Source: an uncultured Chloroflexota bacterium (lineage in GTDB: Bacteria > Chloroflexota > Limnocylindria > Limnocylindrales > CSP1-4). From it: a stretch of 48,963 nucleotides of DNA. Positions 43,521 through 48,963 of this stretch are shown here, one piece after another. The notes under the pieces are model-generated. The model worked only from the letters and a program-made list of their open reading frames with translations. It searched no databases and was not told where the DNA came from. The DNA is taken from assembly GCA_903822495.1 (NCBI GenBank), contig CAIJPD010000023.1:1-48963 (forward strand), in the 5' to 3' direction. How positions within the stretch are numbered: position 1 is the first letter of the stretch; each line of letters begins with the position of its first letter. The position numbers were made by a program, and so were the translations under genes.

Positions 43521-45074
43521 CTAGCGGTAGAGCAGCGCGCCGGCCGAGCTTCGACCCAGGCCGTCCAGTCCGCCCGTGACCATGACCTGGCCGTTTGGCA
43601 GGAGCGTTGCCACGTGCGCCCCGAGCGCGGCCGGCAGCGAGCTGGTGGGCAGGACCTGGTTGGTGATCGGGTCGTAGAGCTCCACCGACGCGTGGCCGCC
43701 GACCACCTTGGGCGACGTCTCGTCGAGTCCGCCGATGAGCAGCACCTGGCCCTCCGGCAGGAGCGTGGCCGTGCCCCGCAGCCGGGCCACGCTCATGGTT
43801 GGACCCGGGCGAAACGTGCCCGCTTCCGGGTCGTACAACTCGATTGCCAGCGGCGCGAGCAGCGTGTTGCCGCCACCCGTGATGAGGACCAGCCCGCCGG
43901 GGAGCAGCGTCGCCGCATGGAGCAGCCTGGCGCTGGCCAGCGAGCCGGTCGGGGTGAACCGGCCCGTCGCCGGGTCCCAGATCTCCGCGCTGGCGAGGCC
44001 CGATGTGGGCGTCCCGGAACGTACCTGCGAGCCGCCCACGATCAGGACGCGGCCATCCCGCAGCAGCGTCGCCGTGTGTCGATCCCTGGCGACGCTCATG
44101 GAGCCGGTGGGGCTGATGGTGCCGGTCGCCGGGTCGTAGATCTCCGCGGAGGCGATGGGCGCCAGGTCGGCATTCGCGCCTCCTGTGAAGAGCACTCGTC
44201 CATCGCGGAGCAGGGTTGCCGTGGGGGCGGCCCGGCCGACGTTCAGGCGCGGGCCGCTGGCGAAGGCCCCCGTCGCGGGGTCATACAGCTCGCAGGTGAG
44301 GACGGCGGAGCCGAACGCTGCGCCGCCGGCGATCAGGATCCGCCCATCCATGAGCGTCGTCGCCGCGTGGAGGCTCCGGGCGCTGCCCAGCGACTGGCTG
44401 GGCCAGAACGTCCCGGCCACGGGATCAAAGAGCTCGACGCTGGCGGTGCCGCGGCCGTCGCTGTCCTGGCCGCCCACCACGACCAGGCGGCCGTCGGGGA
44501 GCGCGGTTGCCGTGTGGAATGAGCGAGCCACGCCCAGGTTGCCCGTCGGGCCGAAGACCCCCAGCCGCGCCGGCGCCGTGGTCTGGACGGACGGCGCGGA
44601 CGATGGCGTGTCGGCGGGGGAGGGCGCAGCGGTCTCGCCTGGGATGACCTGCGGCACCGCCTGCAGGCCGAGGTAGGCCACGCCACCGATGACCAGCATC
44701 GCCGCCACGACGATGAGCAGCACCTCCACCACGTTGCCGATCACGGGGCCGCGGCGCTTCCGGATCCGGGCCGGTTCCGGCTTCTGCGGCCCGGCCGGGA
44801 AGAGCGTCCGGCGCAGGTCTACCCCGGGAGGGGGCGCGCTCCTGGGTGGCAGCGCCGGGTTCCTGGGTGGCAGGCCGGGCCCCCTCCGTTCGGGGTGCGC
44901 CGGCCCCTTGGTGCCGGCCCAGCCCGCGCCCCGCTGCGCATCCGCCCCGCCGGCTGGATCGCGCTCCCCGATCAGGACGCCCGCCTCCACGTCGAAGTCA
45001 TGGCCGCACGAGCGGCAGTAGCGGAAGGCTCCCATCCTGGGCGCGGTGCAACTGGGGCAGAGCTCGCCTGGCAC
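43521..45074 (-). CDS. zinc-ribbon membrane protein with an extracytoplasmic Kelch propeller
   Basis: A 517-residue protein with an N-terminal zinc ribbon (Cys6, Cys9, Cys20, Cys23: CPSC and CRSC), a long Pro/Gly linker, a single membrane helix (about residues 113-138) and six or seven Kelch-type repeats built on ATLLxDGRVLxxGG and ASAEIYDPATG. The propeller would lie outside the cell and the ribbon inside. GTG 45074 has no strong ribosome-binding site. The combination suggests a sensing or adhesion role; this is inference. Confidence 0.8.
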   Translation of the reverse strand: MPGELCPSCTAPRMGAFRYCRSCGHDFDVEAGVLIGERDPAGGADAQRGAGWAGTKGPAHPERRGPGLPPRNPALPPRSAPPPGVDLRRTLFPAGPQKPEPARIRKRRGPVIGNVVEVLLIVVAAMLVIGGVAYLGLQAVPQVIPGETAAPSPADTPSSAPSVQTTAPARLGVFGPTGNLGVARSFHTATALPDGRLVVVGGQDSDGRGTASVELFDPVAGTFWPSQSLGSARSLHAATTLMDGRILIAGGAAFGSAVLTCELYDPATGAFASGPRLNVGRAAPTATLLRDGRVLFTGGANADLAPIASAEIYDPATGTISPTGSMSVARDRHTATLLRDGRVLIVGGSQVRSGTPTSGLASAEIWDPATGRFTPTGSLASARLLHAATLLPGGLVLITGGGNTLLAPLAIELYDPEAGTFRPGPTMSVARLRGTATLLPEGQVLLIGGLDETSPKVVGGHASVELYDPITNQVLPTSSLPAALGAHVATLLPNGQVMVTGGLDGLGRSSAGALLYR

Positions 45075-45254
45075 TCAAACCTCGATCGGCGCGGCAATCG
45101 ATCAGAACGTCGAGTGTAGGCCGTGCCGTTGGCGCGCCGCACGGTGGTCGCGGCCCGGCTCCGCGGTGCCGCGGCGGGCTTCCTGGCCACTGCTCGCCCG
45201 CCTCCGACTGACCTCGCGGCGCGGGCCGGGCCTCGCCCGGCCCGCCCGGTGCGC

Positions 45255-45260
45255 TAGACT
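45255..45260 (+). promoter_or_regulatory. probable -10 box (TAGACT) of the nitroreductase gene
   Basis: TAGACT ends seven bases before ATG 45268. As in several other genes in this window, no ribosome-binding site is visible before the start. Confidence 0.4.
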
Positions 45261-45267
45261 AGTTCGC

Positions 45268-45717
45268 ATGACAACTACTGCCCCTGATCCGCGCGCGGCG
45301 TTCGCCGAGTTCACCCGTGCCCTCGTCGAGGACCTCCGCGCCCACGACGGCGTCGTGACCGAGGGCCGCTTCGCCGGCCGTCCCGTCCTCCTGCTCCACA
45401 CCGTTGGGGCGAAGAGCGGCGAGGCGCGTCTGGCACCCCTCGTCTATTCCAGGGACGGCGATCGGCACGTCATCCTCGCCTCGAAGGGCGGGGCGCCCGT
45501 GCATCCGGCCTGGTACGTGAACCTGCTCGCCAGCCCCATCGTCACCGTCGAGGCCGAAGGCGAGACGTTCAAGGCCCGAGCCGTCGTCGCGGCGGGGGCC
45601 GAGCACGATCGGCTCTACGCGGCCCACGCGGCGTCAAACCCGGTCTTCAACGAGTACCAGGAGAAGACCACCCGCAAGATCCCCGTGGTCGCGCTGGAGC
45701 GGCTCCGCGAGGACTGA
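45268..45717 (+). CDS. deazaflavin (F420)-dependent nitroreductase family protein
   Basis: A 149-residue protein of the Ddn/flavin-dependent oxidoreductase family found widely in F420-producing actinobacteria and Chloroflexota. The signature segment VLLLHTVGAKSGEARLAPL is followed by GAPVHPAWYVNLLASPIVTVE and a NPVFNEYQEKT segment. It may bind F420H2 or another flavin and reduce unknown substrates. ATG 45268 fits a leaderless start. Convergent with the PIN gene that ends at 45754. Confidence 0.85.
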   Translation: MTTTAPDPRAAFAEFTRALVEDLRAHDGVVTEGRFAGRPVLLLHTVGAKSGEARLAPLVYSRDGDRHVILASKGGAPVHPAWYVNLLASPIVTVEAEGETFKARAVVAAGAEHDRLYAAHAASNPVFNEYQEKTTRKIPVVALERLRED

Positions 45718-45753
45718 TCCCGGCATGCCCCGCCTGTCGGCGGTCTTCGCCGC

Positions 45754-46167
45754 TCAGCCGGCGGGCGGGCCCATGGGCACGACGTCGAAGCCTTCGGCGG
45801 CGAAAGCCGCGTCGAACGTGAACGCCTGGTGGACGCCCTGGGCGCGCATCGCCAGGAAGCTGGTCCAGTCCACGAGGGAGATTCCGCGCCGGCCCGCGCC
45901 GACAAGGGCCGCCCGCGCCTCCGCGTGCAACCCGGGATCAACCCAGGCCACGTGGATCAGCGGCAGCAGGCCGTCGATCAGGCGTTGGGTGGCCGGCATG
46001 CCCAGCCGCCGCTGTGCCAGCGAGATGCTCTCCACCACGACGTACTCGTGCGTCACGAGCGCGGCGTTCGCGGACCGCAGCCCGCGGAGCGTGGAGATCG
46101 CCGCCTGGTGATTTCGGTCGTCGGCGTCGAGGACTGCGTAGATCGCCGACGTATCGACGAAGATCAC
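45754..46167 (-). CDS. PIN domain ribonuclease, VapC-like
   Basis: A 137-residue PIN-domain protein opening IVIFVDTSAIYAVLDADD with the first catalytic Asp. The remaining acidic residues are in HEYVVVESISL, SLVDWTSFLAM and TFDAAF. The GTG 46167 overlaps by four bases the stop of a very short upstream frame that reads into the divergent TA operator. A full-length antitoxin is not visible. Toxin role is inferred from family and context. Confidence 0.75.
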   Translation of the reverse strand: MIFVDTSAIYAVLDADDRNHQAAISTLRGLRSANAALVTHEYVVVESISLAQRRLGMPATQRLIDGLLPLIHVAWVDPGLHAEARAALVGAGRRGISLVDWTSFLAMRAQGVHQAFTFDAAFAAEGFDVVPMGPPAG

Positions 46168-46265
46168 GATCCGTAGATCTCGGCGAGGTGGTCGTCGTGC
46201 TGGGCCGACACGTCCGACAGGCCCGAATCTACTACATCGACATTGAGCGTTGTAGTATTGCCCAA
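46164..46265 (-). CDS. possible 33-codon antitoxin-like mini-ORF upstream of the PIN gene
   Basis: A frame from TTG 46265 to TGA 46164-46166 encodes 33 residues ending QHDDHLAEIYGS, which resembles the toxin-contacting tail of an antitoxin. It overlaps the toxin GTG by four bases, as in genuine TA pairs, but has no DNA-binding part and contains the divergent operator. It may be a degraded antitoxin or chance sequence. Confidence 0.3.
   Translation of the reverse strand: MGNTTTLNVDVVDSGLSDVSAQHDDHLAEIYGS
46230..46258. promoter_or_regulatory. operator palindrome TACTACA / TGTAGTA overlapping a -10 box
   Basis: TACTACA (46230-46236) and TGTAGTA (46251-46257) are perfect 7-bp inverted arms with 14 bp between, centre to centre 21 bp (two helical turns). 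The right arm overlaps TAGTAT (46253-46258), a -10-like box six bases before ATG 46265. This fits binding by the HTH antitoxin (inference). Confidence 0.6.
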
Positions 46266-46603
46266 TGACAACCATCCCAGGCGCGGACCGGGCGGACGAG
46301 CTGCTCGAGGTGCGCCATGCCGCGGCGCTCGTCGGTCGTCACCCTGAGACGGTCCGTCGCTGGATCTGGTCGGGTCGTCTCCATGCTCGACGTGCGGGAC
46401 ATCGGCTGCTGGTCGCCAGGTCGGACCTCGAAGCCCTCGTTCGTCAGGGGGAGCTCGTGCCGAGCCTGGCCGAGTGGGCCAGGCGCGCTGCCGTGACGCG
46501 CGGGGGCTGGGGCCAGGTCCCGACCGACAGTAGCGCCGCCGACCTGGTGATCGAGGACCGGCGCGAGCGCTCGCGGACGACGGAGACGCATGCCGGTCGT
46601 TGA
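46265..46603 (+). CDS. helix-turn-helix (excisionase/MerR-like) antitoxin
   Basis: A 112-residue DNA-binding protein. The segment LLEVRHAAALVGRHPETVRR followed by WIWSGRLHARRAGHRLLVAR is the winged helix-turn-helix of the excisionase/MerR-like group; the C-terminal tail is hydrophilic and could bind the toxin. The following PIN toxin gene overlaps its end by 14 bp. A palindromic operator lies directly before the ATG. Confidence 0.82.
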   Translation: MTTIPGADRADELLEVRHAAALVGRHPETVRRWIWSGRLHARRAGHRLLVARSDLEALVRQGELVPSLAEWARRAAVTRGGWGQVPTDSSAADLVIEDRRERSRTTETHAGR

Positions 46604-47018
46604 TGCGAGCGTCGTCGTCGACTGGGTCGCCCCTGGCATCGCGCCGACACAGCCGTCGATCGCCCTGCTCGCCAGGCTGGCGGCCGGAGACGTCGAGATC
46701 CTGGCGCCTCGGCTCCTGCTCGAGGACGTGTCGAACGCCCTGCTCACGGGGATCCGGCGCGGTCGCTGGAGTGGCGCCGCGGCCGACGCCGCACACTCGC
46801 TCCTCGGTGATCTGCCGGTGACACTCGCCGACGAGCCTCGCGACCTGGTTCGAGCCTGGGACCTCGCCCGCCGGTACGACAACCATCCCGTCTACGACAT
46901 GGTGTACGTCGCCCTTGCCGAACGGCGTGGCATGCAGCTCGTGACGGCCGATTCGGCGCTCCGCGCGGCGCTCGCCGGGTTCGACTGGGTCATCGCGCCG
47001 GAGCACGCCCTGCGCTGA
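46590..47018 (+). CDS. PIN domain toxin (VapC-like)
   Basis: A 142-residue PIN-domain ribonuclease with MPVVDASVVVDWVAPG (catalytic Asp), Glu in LLLEDVSNALL, and the C-terminal VYDMVYVALAERRGMQLVTAD pair of acidic residues. It overlaps the HTH antitoxin gene by 14 bp, a normal arrangement for a TA pair. Confidence 0.85.
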   Translation: MPVVDASVVVDWVAPGIAPTQPSIALLARLAAGDVEILAPRLLLEDVSNALLTGIRRGRWSGAAADAAHSLLGDLPVTLADEPRDLVRAWDLARRYDNHPVYDMVYVALAERRGMQLVTADSALRAALAGFDWVIAPEHALR

Positions 47019-47038
47019 GGGCCCTCGCAGCGACGGAC

Positions 47039-47068
47039 TGCCACCCATGTATGGCATGATGGGTGGCA
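47039..47068. promoter_or_regulatory. 30-bp palindrome at the start of the RHH antitoxin gene
   Basis: TGCCACCCAT (47039-47048) and ATGGGTGGCA (47059-47068) are perfect 10-bp inverted arms around a 10-bp spacer. The palindrome covers a CATGAT -10-like box (47055-47060) and ends on the first base of the ATG, so antitoxin binding would block both transcription and initiation (inference). Confidence 0.7.
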
Positions 47069-47391
47069 TGGAGAAGACCACGGTCTACCTGACTCCGGAG
47101 CAGAAGACCGCGCTGGCCCGGGCGGCTCGCGCCGGCGGCTTGAGCGAGGCCTCCCTGATCCGCGAGGGGATCGCCGCGGTCATCGGCCGTCACGCCGCCG
47201 CGGAGGTCCCCGCCGCCCTCGCCCCGCCGCCGGGCGGCAACCAGGACCAAGCGGGCGTGTTCACGCGAACGCGCTGGATCCAACGGGCCGCGCTCATCGA
47301 GCTGATTCAGCGGAGCCGGGCAGACGCCGCGCTCACCGGGGACCTCCGGGACCTCGCGCCCGACAGCACGGACGACGAGCCCCTCGCGTGA
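47068..47391 (+). CDS. ribbon-helix-helix (CopG-like) antitoxin
   Basis: A 107-residue protein. The N-terminus (MEKTTVYLTPEQKTALARAA, then GGLSEASLIREGIAAVI) is a CopG/RHH DNA-binding domain. The C-terminal half (TRWIQRAALIELIQRSR to the acidic end) is longer than usual and is the probable toxin-binding tail. ATG 47068 is seven bases after a CATGAT box. The PIN gene overlaps its stop by four bases (GTGA). Confidence 0.85.
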   Translation: MEKTTVYLTPEQKTALARAARAGGLSEASLIREGIAAVIGRHAAAEVPAALAPPPGGNQDQAGVFTRTRWIQRAALIELIQRSRADAALTGDLRDLAPDSTDDEPLA

Positions 47392-47792
47392 CCGGGAGCA
47401 CGGCCGGCCTTGCCGACACCAGCGTCTTCATCGCCAGCGAAAGCGGCCGGCCGCTCCGCGCGGAGCTGCTCCCGGACCGCCTGGCCGTCTCGATCATCAC
47501 GGTGGGGGAGCTCCGGGCCGGCGTCCTGGCCGCCCGGGACCTGGCAACGCGCGAACGGCGACTTGCGACGCTCACCGCGGTCATGACGCTGGAGCCGGTG
47601 CCGGTGGACCAGGACGTCGCGGCCGCCTGGGCCTACCTCCGCGTGGCGCTCCGGGATGCCGGCCGGAGCATGGGCGTCAACGACTCGTGGATCGCGGCCA
47701 CCGCCATCGCGCTGGACGTGCCGCTCGTGACCCAGGACAACGACCATGCCGGCCTTGCCGGCCTCCCCGGGCTGCGGGTGATCCGGGTCTGA
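47388..47792 (+). CDS. PIN domain toxin (VapC-like)
   Basis: A 134-residue PIN-domain protein opening with [17 protein letters not shown] (catalytic Asp), Glu in [15 protein letters not shown], and C-terminal [20 protein letters not shown]. The start GTG 47388 overlaps the RHH antitoxin stop by four bases, giving translational coupling. It is the third PIN gene within about 2 kb. Confidence 0.87.
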   Translation: MTGSTAGLADTSVFIASESGRPLRAELLPDRLAVSIITVGELRAGVLAARDLATRERRLATLTAVMTLEPVPVDQDVAAAWAYLRVALRDAGRSMGVNDSWIAATAIALDVPLVTQDNDHAGLAGLPGLRVIRV

Positions 47793-47847
47793 TCGGCCTC
47801 GCGGCGCCCGGCTTGCGCGGTCTCCCGTCGCGGGTCACCATCCGCAC

Positions 47848-48963
47848 ATGACCCTCAGCCCCCTGGCAGGCAAGCCGGCGCCGCCGGCACTCCTCGTCGA
47901 TGTACCCCGGCTCGTGACCGCCTACTACGCCGACGTGCCGGATCCGGCGGTCCCGGCCCAGCGCGTCGCCTTCGGGACCTCCGGGCACCGTGGCTCCGCG
48001 CTGACCCGCAGCTTCAACGAGTGGCACGTCCTGTCCATCAGCCAGGCCATCTGCCAGTACCGGGCGGGGCAGGGGATTACCGGGCCGCTCTTCCTGGGCA
48101 TCGACACGCACGCCCTGTCCGCACCGGCATTCGCCAGCGCGCTGGAGGTGCTGGCCGCGAACAACGTCGAGGTCATGATCTCGGCCGGTGACGAGTACAC
48201 GCCGACGCCCGCCGTCTCGCACGCCATCCTCACCTACAACCGCGGGCGAACCAGCGGCCTGGCCGACGGCATCGTCGTGACGCCCTCGCACAACCCTCCC
48301 GAGGACGGCGGCTTCAAGTACAACCCACCCAACGGCGGCCCCGCGGACGAGACGATCACGGGCTGGATCGGCGCCACGGCCAACGCGCTCCTGGAGGCCG
48401 GGCTCAACGGCGTGCGGCGTGTCTCGCTGGCCAGGGCGCTCCGGGCGGAGACCACGCACCGCCACGACTTCCTGCGGGGCTACGTCGACGACCTGGGCGA
48501 GGTCCTCGACCTGGACCTGGTCCGCGGCGCCGGAATCCGGCTGGGCGTGGACCCGCTGGGCGGCGCCGGCGTCCACTACTGGGCCGCCATCGCGGAGCGC
48601 TACGGCCTGGACCTCACCGTGGTCCGGGACGAGGTGGATCCCACCTTCCGGTTCATGACCGTGGATTGGGATGGCCGGATCCGGATGGACCCTTCCTCCC
48701 CGTCCGCGATGCAATCGCTGATCGGGCTGAAGGACCGGTTCGACGTGGCCTTCGGCTGCGACACGGATCACGATCGGCACGGGATCGTGACGCCCAGCGC
48801 GGGACTGCTCCCGCCCAACCACTACCTCGCCGTGTGCGTGGACTACCTCTTCCGCCAGCGGCCAGGCTGGTCCGCGGGCGCCGCCGTGGGCAAGACGCTG
48901 GTCAGCACCGGCCTGATCGACCGGGTGGCCGCCCGACTCGGCCGCCGGCTCTACGAGGTCCCC
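47848..48963 (+). CDS. pgm: phosphoglucomutase, alpha-D-glucose phosphate specific (3' truncated by the window)
   Basis: The frame is open from ATG 47848 to the window end (372 codons). The start of the catalytic domain is [13 protein letters not shown], the active-site serine is in [19 protein letters not shown] near residue 148, and the metal-binding loop is [14 protein letters not shown], all as in the E. coli pgm type. It interconverts glucose-1-phosphate and glucose-6-phosphate. The C-terminal phosphate-binding domain lies outside the window. No strong ribosome-binding site is visible. Confidence 0.93.
   Translation, partial: MTLSPLAGKPAPPALLVDVPRLVTAYYADVPDPAVPAQRVAFGTSGHRGSALTRSFNEWHVLSISQAICQYRAGQGITGPLFLGIDTHALSAPAFASALEVLAANNVEVMISAGDEYTPTPAVSHAILTYNRGRTSGLADGIVVTPSHNPPEDGGFKYNPPNGGPADETITGWIGATANALLEAGLNGVRRVSLARALRAETTHRHDFLRGYVDDLGEVLDLDLVRGAGIRLGVDPLGGAGVHYWAAIAERYGLDLTVVRDEVDPTFRFMTVDWDGRIRMDPSSPSAMQSLIGLKDRFDVAFGCDTDHDRHGIVTPSAGLLPPNHYLAVCVDYLFRQRPGWSAGAAVGKTLVSTGLIDRVAARLGRRLYEVP

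Noticed and set aside
47836..47841. CACCAT as a -10 box six bases before the pgm ATG
   Set aside because: The first base of TAnnnT is missing and the site is GC-rich, so I do not count it among the leaderless set.
1..48963. tRNA, rRNA, prophage or insertion sequence genes
   Set aside because: No transposase, integrase, phage structural gene, tRNA-like fold or rRNA segment was recognised on reading.

Overview
The window is a GC-rich bacterial chromosome segment with dense gene packing, many GTG/TTG starts, both Shine-Dalgarno-led and apparently leaderless genes, and many Tat or lipoprotein signals. A PTRLLDTR-type surface domain at the left edge, a deazaflavin (F420)-type nitroreductase, a SipW-like signal peptidase with a small secreted partner, a COG4315/cupredoxin lipoprotein and large repeat-rich surface proteins together suggest a Chloroflexota (Limnocylindria-like) or actinobacterial-type terrestrial or freshwater organism. 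This is inference from gene content; no rRNA or tRNA gene was seen to settle it.

Layout. 1-802: the end of a surface protein and a small membrane protein. 831-9521: mainly one leftward operon, read as CoxG-like SRPBCC protein, FAD subunit, molybdopterin subunit and [2Fe-2S] subunit of a xanthine-dehydrogenase-family molybdenum hydroxylase, then three TSUP (TauE/SafE) permeases; a fourth TSUP gene lies beyond an EamA-type transporter on the other strand. 9701-16296: an MFS exporter, a NodB-type polysaccharide deacetylase and a 1376-residue exported repeat protein. 16297-17164 looks non-coding. 17165-18185: a SipW-like signal peptidase and its probable secreted substrate. 18569-21918: a three-gene ABC-2 exporter. 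21952-25684: a two-gene unit (secreted protein plus lipoprotein), present twice in tandem. 26006-31116: DNA photolyase, RidA, an ABM-like protein with a divergent MarR regulator, a PIN-domain protein, a D-2-hydroxyacid dehydrogenase and a SnoaL-like protein. 31229-34422: anti-sigma factor, ECF sigma factor, a copper-type lipoprotein and a divergent membrane protein. 34480-41037: kynureninase, a PEBP lipoprotein, an internally duplicated lipoprotein, and two tandem Tat-exported metallophosphoesterases. 41282-45717: a two-component system, a zinc-ribbon/Kelch membrane protein and a deazaflavin-type nitroreductase. 45754-47792: three PIN-domain toxin genes, two with full antitoxins and striking palindromic operators. 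47848-end: the start of phosphoglucomutase.

How the genes may work together: much of the window serves the cell envelope (surface proteins, lipoproteins, transporters, deacetylase, secreted phosphatases), with regulators embedded beside likely targets. The features most worth a second look are the four TSUP paralogues beside a molybdenum hydroxylase, the tandemly duplicated secreted-protein/lipoprotein pair, three separate genes whose stop codon lies inside a short in-frame tandem duplication, the recurrent -10-like box 6-7 nt upstream of start codons, and the operators and missing or miniature antitoxins of the PIN cluster.
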